Shown here: one piece after another, positions 25,396-34,410 of the stretch
How positions within the stretch are numbered: the first letter of the stretch is position 1
Layout of the letters: every line of letters begins with the position of its first letter
DNA from: Aureimonas sp. Leaf427
GTDB lineage: Bacteria; Pseudomonadota; Alphaproteobacteria; Rhizobiales; Rhizobiaceae
Assembly: GCF_001425485.1 (NCBI RefSeq)
Contig: NZ_LMQW01000034.1
Span: 1 to 64,000 of the forward strand
Reading direction: 5' to 3'
DNA: 64,000 nt
Notes under the pieces: generated by a model
The model's input: the letters and a program-made list of their open reading frames with translations, nothing else
Databases searched by the model: none
What the model was told of the DNA's origin: nothing
Program-made: the position numbers and the translations under genes

Positions 25396-27375
25396 TCAGG
25401 CGGAAACGGATGTGCGATCGAGCGCGATTGCCGCCGGCGGTGCGGGCAGGCGAAAGCGGGTCAGGACCTCGGCCGCGATGCGATCGGCCGGCATCGGCTT
25501 GCCGAAATGGTAGCCCTGCAACTGGTCGCAGCCGAGATCGCTGAGGAAGGCGGCCTGCTCGGCGGTCTCCACGCCCTCCGCCGTGACCTTCATGTGCATC
25601 TGCTTGGCCAGCGAGACGATGGTGCCGACGATTTCACGGATGTTCGCCTCGCCCTGGTCGAAGGCGACCATGAAGGACTGGTCGATCTTCAGCTTGTCGA
25701 AGGGGAAGCGCCAGAGATAGCCGAGCGAGGAGTAGCCGGTGCCGAAATCGTCCATGTCGATGGAGATGCCCAGCGCCTTCAGGCCTTTCAGCTGGCCGAG
25801 GATATCGCCCGTCCGCTCCAGGAGAAGCGATTCCACGACCTCGATCTCGAGGCGGCTTCCCGGAATGCCGGCGGCTGCGAGCGCGTCTTCCACGGTTTTC
25901 ACGAGCTGGCCGTCGCGGAACTGGACCGCGGACAGGTTGACGGAGACGAAGAGCTCCTTCGGCCAGAGCGCCGCCTGCCGGGCGGCTTCCTCGATGACCC
26001 AGCTGCCCATGGCCTTGATGTAGCCGCGGCTTTCGGCGATCGGCACGAAGGTGCCGGGCGAGATGTGGCCGCCCTTGCCGTCCGGCATTCGGATCAGCGC
26101 CTCGAAGCCGAGAAGGCGCGTGCCCCCGCCGTCCACGATCGGCTGATAGAAAAGCTCGAACCCGTCGTTTTCGACGGCGGCCCGAACCTTGCTCTCGATC
26201 TCGCGGCGATGATGCGTCGCCTCGTCCATATGCGGCTCGAACAGCGTGAAGCTGCCGGACTTCAGGTCCTTCTGATGCGAATGGGCGACTTCGGCATGTT
26301 TGGAAAGCTCGCCATAGGTCCGGCCGTCCTTCGGCAGGCAGGCGACGCCGATGGAGATCTGCGGCTGGATCGTCTTGCCCTTCAGCTCCAGCGGCTCCCG
26401 GACCGCTCGCTTCATCCGCTCGACGAGCTCGGCGAGCTCCTCCTGACCGCCCATGCGGCGGTGGAGGAGGAGGAAATCGTCGGCACCGATCCGGGCCAGG
26501 AGATCGGAGCGATCGACGACGGCCGACAGCCTCTGGGCGACGACGCGCAGAAGTTCGTCGCCCTGCGCGACGCCGACCTCGTCGTTGATGTCGGACAGCC
26601 CGTCGATATCGATGTAGCAGAAGGCCATGTCCTCGCGCGTGGCGCGGCTGGTGGCGATCACGCGCTCGCATTCCTGCTTCATCCGCGTGCGGTTCAGAAG
26701 ATGCGTCAGCGGGTCCTGGTTGGCGAGAAAGGCGATGCGATCGTCGGCGTCCGCCATCCGGCGCTGGCGGCGGATGAAGAGAAGGGCGGGAAGGCCCGTC
26801 GCCGCCACCAGCGTCGCGATCAGCCAGAGCGAGGAATGCGCGAGGGCCGTCGTATAGGCGTTCCGGTCGGCGGTGAGGTCGGCGACGATGGACACGTAGC
26901 CCATCGTGCGGCCGTCGCGCACCAGCGGCGTCACGACCGAGGCGTTGGCCTTTCCGTCGTCGTAGACGATCTGCCAGTCCCCGGTCCGCTGCAGGATGGC
27001 GGGCGATAGACGGTCGCCGGCGCCGATACCGCCCGGCCGGTCGCGCAGGAGCCATTCATAGCGATCCGACCGCGTGCTGAAGGCGGTCTCGCCCTTGGCG
27101 TCGAAGATGATGAAGCTGTCGATATTGGCCAGGCTCGCGACGCGGCGCATCGTGACCTCGGCGTCGGGATCGCGCGAAATGCCCGTGATGAAGGCGCCGA
27201 CGCGATCGCCGTCGAGGAGCAGGTCGGCGAAGTTCCGTCCCTTCGCCTTCATCGAATTCTCGACGAGGCTGCCCACCGTGTCGTGGCTGATGTTCAAGAC
27301 GTTGAGCACGACGAAGCCGAGGATGACTCCGCCGCCGAGACATGTCGCCCAATATCGTTTCGCTGTGTTCAGCAT
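25396..27375 (-). CDS. Membrane GGDEF-EAL protein (c-di-GMP phosphodiesterase, GGDEF degenerate)
   Basis: A 659-residue protein: helix at about 10-28, periplasmic sensor region, helix at about 185-205, then GGDEF and EAL domains. The diguanylate cyclase signature is replaced by GADDF (LARIGADDFLLL), so cyclase activity is doubtful. The EAL domain keeps GFEALIRM, NLSAVQF, EVVESLL, DDFGTGYSSL, KIDQSFM, and AEGVETAEQ. It therefore looks like an active c-di-GMP phosphodiesterase, with the GGDEF part perhaps a GTP sensor. Likely roles are motility versus biofilm control. Confidence 0.85.
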   Translation of the reverse strand: MLNTAKRYWATCLGGGVILGFVVLNVLNISHDTVGSLVENSMKAKGRNFADLLLDGDRVGAFITGISRDPDAEVTMRRVASLANIDSFIIFDAKGETAFSTRSDRYEWLLRDRPGGIGAGDRLSPAILQRTGDWQIVYDDGKANASVVTPLVRDGRTMGYVSIVADLTADRNAYTTALAHSSLWLIATLVAATGLPALLFIRRQRRMADADDRIAFLANQDPLTHLLNRTRMKQECERVIATSRATREDMAFCYIDIDGLSDINDEVGVAQGDELLRVVAQRLSAVVDRSDLLARIGADDFLLLHRRMGGQEELAELVERMKRAVREPLELKGKTIQPQISIGVACLPKDGRTYGELSKHAEVAHSHQKDLKSGSFTLFEPHMDEATHHRREIESKVRAAVENDGFELFYQPIVDGGGTRLLGFEALIRMPDGKGGHISPGTFVPIAESRGYIKAMGSWVIEEAARQAALWPKELFVSVNLSAVQFRDGQLVKTVEDALAAAGIPGSRLEIEVVESLLLERTGDILGQLKGLKALGISIDMDDFGTGYSSLGYLWRFPFDKLKIDQSFMVAFDQGEANIREIVGTIVSLAKQMHMKVTAEGVETAEQAAFLSDLGCDQLQGYHFGKPMPADRIAAEVLTRFRLPAPPAAIALDRTSVSA

Positions 27376-27725
27376 GGCTACTTCGTCTTGGAACCCGCTC
27401 CACGACTAGGCCACGAAGGTAAATAAAGCATCTGATTCACAACGACTTGTCGACATCTAGTGCAGGTTGTGCGCGAAGGCGGATCGGTCGGTCCAGGTTG
27501 TCGTTGTCGCGATCGACGGCTTCGGCACCGCTCCGGGAGTCCGCGCTGGAGAATCGGACTGGGTTCGGTGTCCGCATCCTCGTCTCCGCTGGCCGTCGAC
27601 CGCGTCGGTCGCTTCGCTTTAAGGTTTGATGAAAGTCGATCTTAGACTTCGCGGTCCGGTCGTAGCGAAATCATGGCATCTGCGTGGCATCCTCATCGAG
27701 CTTTCCCGAATGGCTGGAGATGTCG
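27376..27725. other. Intergenic region between divergent GGDEF-EAL and L,D-transpeptidase genes
   Basis: About 350 bases with an AT-rich patch near 27415-27450. Short open frames here are not supported by any ribosome binding site or family. It must contain the promoters of both divergent genes. Confidence 0.5.
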
Positions 27726-28160
27726 ATGCGTAAAATGCTTGCCACGATCGCGATGACCGCCGCCCTCTTCACGGCCGGGCTCGGCGCCGCCGAGGCCAAG
27801 GCGGTTCTCGTCGCGGACGTGAACATCTCCACCCAGACGATGACCGTCTCCTACAGCGGCCGGGTCGTCGAGCGCTGGAAGGTCTCGACCGCCGGCCGTG
27901 GCTACTCGACGCCGACCGGCGCCTACAGCCCGACCCGCATGCACAAGATGTGGTACTCCAAGAAGTACGACAATTCGCCGATGCCCTATTCGATCTTCTT
28001 CCGCGGCGGCTACGCCATCCATGGAACGGGCTCGATCAAGCGTCTGGGCACGCCGGCCTCGCATGGCTGCGTGCGGCTGCATCCCTCGAACGCCGCCAAG
28101 CTCTTCGCGCTGGTCAAGCAGGCCGGCGAGGAGAACACGCGGATCGTCATCAACCGCTGA
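27726..28160 (+). CDS. L,D-transpeptidase (YkuD family)
   Basis: A 144-residue exported enzyme. The signal peptide (RKMLATIAMTAALFTAGLGAAEA) is followed by one YkuD catalytic domain with IHGTGSIKRLG and SHGCVRLHPSNA; the nucleophile is C115. It would form 3-3 peptidoglycan cross-links or attach proteins in the periplasm. Of three nearby in-frame ATGs (27684, 27720, 27726), the one at 27726 has GGAG at a 6-base spacing. It is small, having only the catalytic domain. Confidence 0.9.
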   Translation: MRKMLATIAMTAALFTAGLGAAEAKAVLVADVNISTQTMTVSYSGRVVERWKVSTAGRGYSTPTGAYSPTRMHKMWYSKKYDNSPMPYSIFFRGGYAIHGTGSIKRLGTPASHGCVRLHPSNAAKLFALVKQAGEENTRIVINR

Positions 28161-28198
28161 GGCGCGGCCGATCGGTCCTCACGGATCGAGGCGGCTGC

Positions 28199-29116
28199 TC
28201 ACATCTGCCAGCGCCGGTGGAACCACATCCACTGCTCGGGATGCTCGCGGACCCAGCCTTCGACGACGTCGTTCAGCATCTGGCAGCTGGCCGCGACGTC
28301 GATCGCGCCCGCCGCGTCGCGCGGCAGCTCCAGCCTCGGCTTCAGTTCCAGGCGATAGCGTCCGTTCGGCAGCCGGATGGAGCGGGCGGGATAGATCTCG
28401 CAGTCGAACTGGCGGGCGAGCTTGGGCAGCAGCGGATTGGTCCGGCAGGGCCGGCCGAAGAAGGTCGTGGCGACGCCCTTCTTGAACTTCTGGTCGACCA
28501 GCATGCCGACCGCGCCGCCGCGCTCCAGCGTGCCGACCAGGGCCCAGGCGGCGCCGGCCTTGGAGGGTACGAGATGGCCGCCGCTCGTGCGGCGCGTCGC
28601 CAGAATCTCGCGCGCGATGTAGCGGTTGTTCGGCTGGCGGAAGAGGGCGGTGACCTCCAGCCCGAACGTCGCCGCGCAGATCGGCAGAAGCTCGAAACAG
28701 CCAAGATGGCCGGTGAAGAAGACGAAGGGCCCCTTGCGCTCGCGAAGCTCGGCGAAGATCTCTGCGCCCTCCACCTCGACGATCCCGGCATCGGGTCGTT
28801 CGGGATCGAAGTCGAAGATTTCGTCGAGATAGACGTATTCCGCCGCCAGCCGCGACATCTGCTCCCAGTTGGCGCGCGCGGTGGCGTCGATCCAGGCCGC
28901 GTCCTTTTCCGGATAGGCGAGGCGGAGGTTCTCGATCGCCAGCTTGTGGCGCGGCGTCAGCGGCCCGAGCGTGCGCCCGACGGCGGCGGCGATCGAAAGC
29001 CCCGCGCGCGCCGGGAAGAGGCGCAGAAGCCGCAGGAGAAGGAAGAGCGTCTGCGCGACGACGAAGTCGCTGGCCTTGCGCCAGCGCTTCCAGGCCTTGG
29101 CGTAGCGAAGGTTCAT
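28199..29116 (-). CDS. lpxXL: Lipid A very-long-chain acyltransferase (LpxXL)
   Basis: A 305-residue LpxL/HtrB-family acyltransferase. It has an N-terminal membrane anchor (SDFVVAQTLFLLLRLLRLFP), the catalytic H137-x4-E142 motif (TGHLGCFE), and the substrate-pocket motifs QPNNRYI and DQKFKKGVATTFFGRPCRT. It is the last gene of the acpXL operon and overlaps the alcohol dehydrogenase gene (ATGA). Position and family identify it as the enzyme that transfers the 27-hydroxyoctacosanoyl-type chain from AcpXL to lipid A, a Hyphomicrobiales hallmark. It acts on the inner face of the cytoplasmic membrane. Confidence 0.88.
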   Translation of the reverse strand: MNLRYAKAWKRWRKASDFVVAQTLFLLLRLLRLFPARAGLSIAAAVGRTLGPLTPRHKLAIENLRLAYPEKDAAWIDATARANWEQMSRLAAEYVYLDEIFDFDPERPDAGIVEVEGAEIFAELRERKGPFVFFTGHLGCFELLPICAATFGLEVTALFRQPNNRYIAREILATRRTSGGHLVPSKAGAAWALVGTLERGGAVGMLVDQKFKKGVATTFFGRPCRTNPLLPKLARQFDCEIYPARSIRLPNGRYRLELKPRLELPRDAAGAIDVAASCQMLNDVVEGWVREHPEQWMWFHRRWQM

Positions 29117-30177
29117 GCCACGGCTACGGCGTGCTCGGATGCCGCCGGCTTGTCGAGGTTCAGGATGATCTTGCCGAAGACCTGACGCCCTTCCATGCGC
29201 CGAAGCGCCACGTCGAGCCCGTCGAACCCGATCTCGGTGTCGATCACCGGCTTGACGAGGCCGCGCGCCATCTTCTGCATCGCGTCTGCCATGTTCTCCA
29301 TCCGGCAGCCGAACGAGCCGATCAGGCGCAACTGCTGCTGGAAGAGCATCATCAGGTTGATCTCGGCGGAGACGCCGGAGGTCGAGCCGCAGGTGACGAG
29401 CCGGCCGCCGCGCTTCAGCGAGAACATGGAGCCGACGATCGTGTCCTTGCCGACATGCTCGAAGACGACGTCGACGCCGCGCTTCTTCGTGATCTTGCGC
29501 ACGACGCCTTCGAAACGGTCGCTGCGGTAGTTGATGACGTGGTCGGCGCCGAGAGCGCGGGCGCCCTCGATCTTCTCGTCAGACCCGACCGTCGCGATCA
29601 CCGTCGCGCCATGGCGTTTGGCGAGCTGGATCGCGGCCGTGCCGATGCCCGAACCGCCGGCATGGACGAGGATCGTCTCGCCGGGTTCCAGCTTGGCATT
29701 GTCGAACAGCATGTGCTCGACCGTGCCGAAGGTCACGGGCGCGAGCGCGGCGCCGACGGCGTCGCAGCCGGGCGGGGCCGGCACGAGCTGGCGCGCGGGC
29801 AGGTTCACGTAGTCCTGTGCGAAGCCGTCGAGATGGAACCCGTGGACCCCCGAGACGTGTTCGCAGAGATTGTCGCGCCCCTCGCGGCAGGGCTTGCAGA
29901 GCCCGCAGGTGCGCGCGCCGTAGATCGAGACGAGCTGGCCGGGCAGGACGTTCGCGACGCCGGGCCCGAGCGCCTCGACGACGCCGGAGGCTTCCGCGCC
30001 GATCGTCAGCGGCAGCTTGCGCTTGGCGAACGCCATGCCGCGCCAGCCCCAGACGTCGATATGATTGAGTGCCACGACCTTGATGCGCACGCGCGCCTCG
30101 CCGGGGCCCGGAGCCGGGGGCTCGGCAATATCGACTTGGCGAAGGTCGCGGTCGCCGAGAAGCTGCAATGCGCGCAT
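29113..30177 (-). CDS. MDR-family alcohol dehydrogenase of the VLCFA lipid A cluster
   Basis: A 354-residue medium-chain dehydrogenase. It has GHE-like zinc or structural residues (IGAEASGVVEALG), a structural-zinc cysteine cluster CGLCKPCREGRDNLC, and the NAD(P) motif VHAGGSGIGTAAIQLA. It corresponds to the alcohol dehydrogenase always found between fabF and lpxXL in acpXL clusters. Its exact step in making the omega-1 hydroxylated C28 chain is not settled. The stop overlaps lpxXL; it starts 30 bases after the fabF1-type gene. Confidence 0.88.
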   Translation of the reverse strand: MRALQLLGDRDLRQVDIAEPPAPGPGEARVRIKVVALNHIDVWGWRGMAFAKRKLPLTIGAEASGVVEALGPGVANVLPGQLVSIYGARTCGLCKPCREGRDNLCEHVSGVHGFHLDGFAQDYVNLPARQLVPAPPGCDAVGAALAPVTFGTVEHMLFDNAKLEPGETILVHAGGSGIGTAAIQLAKRHGATVIATVGSDEKIEGARALGADHVINYRSDRFEGVVRKITKKRGVDVVFEHVGKDTIVGSMFSLKRGGRLVTCGSTSGVSAEINLMMLFQQQLRLIGSFGCRMENMADAMQKMARGLVKPVIDTEIGFDGLDVALRRMEGRQVFGKIILNLDKPAASEHAVAVA

Positions 30178-30207
30178 GATGTCCGTCCTAAAAGTTCAGG
30201 CGCGCTC

Positions 30208-31482
30208 TTAGCGCGGTTCGCGCCCGAGGACGAGGCTGACATTCTGGCCGCCGAAGCCGAAGGAGTTCGACAGCACGGCCCGCACGTCCGCCTCGCGCTT
30301 CACGTTCGGCACGGTGTCGAGCGAGATGGCGGGGTCGGGGACCTCGTAGTTGATGGTGGGCGGCAGCAGGCCGTCGCGCATGGTGAGGATCGAGAACACC
30401 GCCTCGATCGCGCCCGCCGCCGTCAGCGTGTGGCCGATCATCGACTTGTTCGAGGAGATCGGGACGTTTCTGATGTGCTCGCCGAAGACGGCGGTGAGGC
30501 CGCCCGCCTCCATGCGGTCGTTTTCCGGCGTCGAAGTGCCGTGGGCGTTGACGTAGGAAATGTCCTCCGGCGTCAGGCCGGCATCGTCCAGGCCGCGCCG
30601 GATCGTCGCGATGATGGGCGAGCCGTCCGGCTTGGAGCGCGTGCGGTGGAAATCGTCCGCCTTCTCGCCGACGCCATGCACGATGCCGAGCACCGTCGCG
30701 CCGCGGGATCTGGCCGATTCCAGCGATTCCAGCACGAGCGCGGCGGCGCCTTCCGCAAGCACGAAGCCGTCGCGGTCCTTGGAGAAGGGGCGGGAGGCCC
30801 GGGTCGGGTCCTCGTTGTTCGTCGAGAGCGCCGAGAGCAGCGAAAAGCGGATCAGAGCCTCCGCCCCGACCGAGCCGTCGGTGCCGATGGACAGAGCGCG
30901 CTCGGTCTCGCCGCGGCGGATCGCCTCGACCCCGAGCTGGATCGCGCTCGCGCCCGAAGCGCAGGCCGTCGACAGCGTCACCGGCAGGCCGCGCGTGCCC
31001 AGGCGGTCGGCAAGCCGGTCCGAGATATTGCCGAAGAGCGTCTGGCGATACATGCCGGGATCGCGGTTCTGGCGCACGAGTTCGAGCAGGCGGTCGTAGC
31101 CGGCTTCCTCGCGCGCCTCGCCCGGCAGCTGGTCCAGCGCGAAACGGTGCTGCCATTCCAGCTCGACCGGCGGCGCGGCCAGAAAGAGCGGGCCGCCGAA
31201 GGCCGTGTCGTAGCCGGCCATGCGCACGGCCTCGAGCCCGGCCGATTCGGCGAGCGCATAGGACAGATCGATCGCCGAAGTCGCGGGATCGCCCATGAAA
31301 TCGACCGTGCCGGCGATCGTCGTGCGCATGTTCTCGGTGGAGAAGCGCGTGATGCGGTGGATGCCGGAGCGCCCCGCCGTCAGCGCCGCCCAATTGTCCT
31401 CGACGCCTTGGCCGAGCGAGGAGACGAGCCCGATGCCCGTCACCGCGACGATCGGCCGGCCGTGCGTGTCGGTCATGCGCAT
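30208..31482 (-). CDS. Beta-ketoacyl-ACP synthase II, catalytic (FabF1-type of the acpXL cluster)
   Basis: About 424 residues with the full condensing-enzyme triad: Cys in TLSTACASGASAIQ, His in VNAHGTSTPEND and His in SNKSMIGHTLTAAG. It extends acyl chains on AcpXL. The ATG at 31482 is chosen because GGAGG lies nine bases upstream; the frame to 31512 would overlap the upstream gene further. The upstream synthase homologue ends at 31487, five bases before this start, suggesting a coupled pair of a catalytic and a non-catalytic subunit. Confidence 0.88.
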   Translation of the reverse strand: MRMTDTHGRPIVAVTGIGLVSSLGQGVEDNWAALTAGRSGIHRITRFSTENMRTTIAGTVDFMGDPATSAIDLSYALAESAGLEAVRMAGYDTAFGGPLFLAAPPVELEWQHRFALDQLPGEAREEAGYDRLLELVRQNRDPGMYRQTLFGNISDRLADRLGTRGLPVTLSTACASGASAIQLGVEAIRRGETERALSIGTDGSVGAEALIRFSLLSALSTNNEDPTRASRPFSKDRDGFVLAEGAAALVLESLESARSRGATVLGIVHGVGEKADDFHRTRSKPDGSPIIATIRRGLDDAGLTPEDISYVNAHGTSTPENDRMEAGGLTAVFGEHIRNVPISSNKSMIGHTLTAAGAIEAVFSILTMRDGLLPPTINYEVPDPAISLDTVPNVKREADVRAVLSNSFGFGGQNVSLVLGREPR

Positions 31483-31486
31483 GTCG

Positions 31487-32704
31487 TCAAACCTCCGAAG
31501 CGTGTCCGCCAAGAGCGCTGAGAACGCAGACGCCTTCGGCCTGAACGTGGCCGACCGTCGTGACGAGCGCCGTCTGCGGGGTGAAGCGGACCTGATTCTC
31601 GACGCGGCCGTCGAAGGGCGGCAGGCCCTGGCGCCGGGCGAGCGCGGCCGCCGCCAGCGCGACGCCCGCCGTGAACTGCGCCTCGAAGGACTGGCCGAGC
31701 AACGTTCCGTAGCTGCGCAGGGCCGCTTCCGGGAAATGCCGGCGCAGGACGTCGCGCTCGGTCTCCGACAGATCGGCGATGCCGGTCGCCCCGGACAGGA
31801 TGAGGAGGTCGGTGTCGCTGAGGCCCGTATCCGCGATCAGCTGGTCGAGGCGGGCTTCGAGCGAGGCTCGGTCGCGCGCGCCGCGATCGCCGAAGACGCC
31901 GTCGAGCCGCGCATAGGCGGCCGAGCCGCGCGCGGCCGCGTGGCTGGCCGATTCCAGAACGAGGAAGGCGCCGACGCTCCCGACCGTGAAGCCGTCCGCC
32001 TCGGCCGTGCGGCCGAAGACCGGGCTCCAGGAATCCTTCAGGAGGAAGCCGCCCAGTTCGAAGTTCGTCAGGAGATCCTTGCGCTCGGCCGAGAAGGCGC
32101 CGCCCACGAGGCAGATGCCGCTTTGGCCGGAGCGGATGCGCGCCGCCGCGGTCGCCACCGCCGAGATGCCCGCGCCTTCTTCGCCCATGAAGGTGCGCGA
32201 GGAGCCCGTCACCTTGTGGACGATGGAGATGTTGCCGGCGAGAAGGTTGGAGAGCTGCGCGAGAAAGAGCGTCGGCCGCAATTCGGTCGAGAGCAGCTCG
32301 TTCACCACGGCCTGCGGGTCGGCGAGGCCCCGCGCGCGGCTCATCACCAGCGCGTCCACCGTCTGGTCGCGCTCGCCGCCGCCGGCGGCCACGATCATGT
32401 CGACCCCGGCTCGCGTCTCCTCGTCGGGCGCGACGCCGGCATCGGCAAGAGCCAGACCCGCGGCATAGGTGCCGAGCTTCTGCCAGGTCTCCATCTGGCG
32501 CTGATCGCCCTTCTTGGGGATCTGCTGCGACCAGTCGATCGGGGGCAGGGGATGCACGAAATAGGGGGCGAAGCGATCCGCCTCGATTTCCGGCTGCGGC
32601 ACGGCGCTGCCGGTCAGGCGGTCGAGATGCGCCTCGATGCCCTCGCCCAGCGAGGACACGAGGCCGATCCCGGTGATAAGCACGTCCTCGACGCGGTCGG
32701 TCAT
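31487..32704 (-). CDS. Beta-ketoacyl synthase-like protein without active-site triad (FabF2-type, KS-beta-like)
   Basis: A 405-residue thiolase-fold protein starting EDVLITGIGLVSSLGEGIEAHL like FabF. Where FabF has the nucleophilic Cys it reads VTGSSRTFMGEEGAG with no cysteine. The HGTxT motif is LSGATGIADL and the third histidine is replaced in SYGTLLGQSFEAQF. It therefore cannot condense by the usual mechanism and resembles chain-length-factor subunits of type II polyketide synthases. A heterodimer with the adjacent catalytic synthase that sets C28 length is a reasonable inference. It lies between acpXL and the catalytic synthase. Confidence 0.85.
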   Translation of the reverse strand: MTDRVEDVLITGIGLVSSLGEGIEAHLDRLTGSAVPQPEIEADRFAPYFVHPLPPIDWSQQIPKKGDQRQMETWQKLGTYAAGLALADAGVAPDEETRAGVDMIVAAGGGERDQTVDALVMSRARGLADPQAVVNELLSTELRPTLFLAQLSNLLAGNISIVHKVTGSSRTFMGEEGAGISAVATAAARIRSGQSGICLVGGAFSAERKDLLTNFELGGFLLKDSWSPVFGRTAEADGFTVGSVGAFLVLESASHAAARGSAAYARLDGVFGDRGARDRASLEARLDQLIADTGLSDTDLLILSGATGIADLSETERDVLRRHFPEAALRSYGTLLGQSFEAQFTAGVALAAAALARRQGLPPFDGRVENQVRFTPQTALVTTVGHVQAEGVCVLSALGGHASEV

Positions 32705-32863
32705 GAAGCTTCCAGCGATGTGCGGGTGGCCGATGGGCGGCGAACCCTTTGCAAGACCGCCCCTTCGGCCGATCGGCGGACCGGTTCGGCGGGAACCGGC
32801 CTCTTCTTACGGATGGTCGTCAGAGCCGCCCGAACGTTCGTTCGACGCGAGCGGCCCCACGCC

Positions 32864-33157
32864 TCAAGGGGTGACGCCGGCCGTTTTGGCGGCGCGCAGC
32901 TCGTCGATCTGGGCGCAGAGGTTCTTGAGGACGAAGTATTCCTCCGTCGCCGCCTCGCCGTCGTTGACACGCTGGGTCCACTTTTCCAGCGGGATCTTGA
33001 TGCCGAATTCCTTGTCGATCGCGAAGACGATGTCGAGGAAGTCGAGCGAGTCGATGCCGAGATCGTCGATCGTGTGGCTTTCCGGCGTGATCTGCTCGCG
33101 GTCGATTTCGCTCGTTTCGGCGATGATGTCGGCCACGCGGTCGAAGGTCGAAGACAA
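32864..33157 (-). CDS. acpXL: Acyl carrier protein AcpXL
   Basis: A 97-residue specialised acyl carrier protein. [20 protein letters not shown] and [16 protein letters not shown] (phosphopantetheine Ser37) followed by [17 protein letters not shown] closely match Rhizobium AcpXL as I recall it. The family start aligns with TTG at 33157, which has AGGGG six bases upstream; the longer frame to 33343 is non-homologous. It carries the very-long-chain hydroxy acyl group for lipid A. First gene of the leftward operon; a 159-base gap separates it from the KS-beta-like gene. Confidence 0.93.
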   Translation of the reverse strand: MSSTFDRVADIIAETSEIDREQITPESHTIDDLGIDSLDFLDIVFAIDKEFGIKIPLEKWTQRVNDGEAATEEYFVLKNLCAQIDELRAAKTAGVTP

Positions 33158-33410
33158 TGGACGCCCCTTAAAACTCCGGCATCGCGGCCGGCTTGCCAGC
33201 GGACCACGATGCGTCTTATTTCCCGCACCTATAGGAGCTTGCCGACGAAAAGCAAATTGGCCTGTGCACTGCCGTCGTCCCGTCCCAACGTTCGACGGGG
33301 TGAAATCGGGGTCGATCTTCGGACGCCGTTTGCATAAGTCCAATGGCTTAAAGCCTCTTCGCTCCTCGGAGGGAAGAGGCTCGGCGCTCCATGGCCTCGA
33401 AGGACAGCCC

Positions 33411-34406
33411 GTGACGTTCTCCTCGCAGTCCCGCTTCGCCGTGGCGCCGATGATCGATTGGACCGATCGCCACTGTCGATTCTTCCACCGCCAGCTGACG
33501 GGCCGCGCGCTGCTCTACACCGAGATGGTCGTGGCCGATGCGATCCTTCACGGCGACCGCGACCGCCTGCTCGGCTTCGACCCGGCCGAGCATCCGATCG
33601 CCCTGCAGATCGGCGGTTCCGATCCCGACAAGCTCGCGCGCGCAGCGCGGATCGGCGCCGAATACGGCTATGACGAGATCAACCTCAACGTCGGCTGCCC
33701 GTCCGATCGGGTGCAGTCGGGAGCCTTCGGCGCCTGCCTGATGCGCGAGCCGCGCCTCGTCGGGGACTGCCTCCAGGCGATGCGCGAGGCGGTGTCGGTG
33801 CCGGTGACGGTGAAATGCCGGATCGGGGTGGACGAGCAGGACCCGGAGCCGGCCCTCGACGAGCTGGCCGACGCGGCCGTTTCCGCCGGCGTCTCCGGCA
33901 TCTGGGTCCATGCGCGCAAGGCCTGGCTCCAGGGCCTCAGCCCGAAGGAGAATCGCGACATCCCGCCGCTCGACTACGGTCGCGTTTTCCGCCTGAAGGC
34001 GCGGTTGCCGGACATGTTCGTCGGCCTCAACGGCGGCCTTGCGACGCTGGACGAGGCCGTCGCCTGCCTCGACCGGGTGGATGGCGTGATGATGGGGCGG
34101 GGCGCCTACCAGATGCCGGGCCAGCTCGCAGAGGTCGATGCGCGCGTCTACGGCGAGCCGGAGGCACCCGTCGATCTCGTGGCCGTCGTCGAGCGGATGG
34201 CGGCCTATGCCGAGCGCCATATCGCGGCGGGCGGGCGGCTCGTCCATGTCGCGCGGCATATGACGGGGCTGTTCACCGGCCTTCCCGGCGCGCGGCGCTG
34301 GCGCCAGACGCTGTCCGATGCCGGAAGCCGGCGCGACGCGGGACCGGAGCTGTTCCGCGAGGCTCTCTCCTTCGTCGATCTTAGCGCCGAGCCGCGCGCG
34401 GCCTGA
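33411..34406 (+). CDS. dusA: tRNA-dihydrouridine synthase A
   Basis: A 331-residue FMN-dependent Dus protein: [20 protein letters not shown] at the N-terminus, [14 protein letters not shown], catalytic Cys96 in [21 protein letters not shown] and [16 protein letters not shown], typical of DusA. It reduces uridine 20/20a in tRNA D-loops. The start is GTG at 33411 with GAAGGA six bases before; the nearby ATG at 33391 is in another frame. It converges with the aspartic protease gene, four bases apart. Confidence 0.92.
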   Translation: MTFSSQSRFAVAPMIDWTDRHCRFFHRQLTGRALLYTEMVVADAILHGDRDRLLGFDPAEHPIALQIGGSDPDKLARAARIGAEYGYDEINLNVGCPSDRVQSGAFGACLMREPRLVGDCLQAMREAVSVPVTVKCRIGVDEQDPEPALDELADAAVSAGVSGIWVHARKAWLQGLSPKENRDIPPLDYGRVFRLKARLPDMFVGLNGGLATLDEAVACLDRVDGVMMGRGAYQMPGQLAEVDARVYGEPEAPVDLVAVVERMAAYAERHIAAGGRLVHVARHMTGLFTGLPGARRWRQTLSDAGSRRDAGPELFREALSFVDLSAEPRAA

Positions 34407-34410
34407 AAGC

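Noticed and set aside
25507-27009. 500-residue plus-strand frame
   Set aside because: Antisense to the GGDEF-EAL gene; no motifs.
32705-32863. Search for a fabZ gene between acpXL and the KS-beta-like gene
   Set aside because: Only 159 bases are available, and the frame spanning them is a shadow of acpXL. No dehydratase motif is visible.
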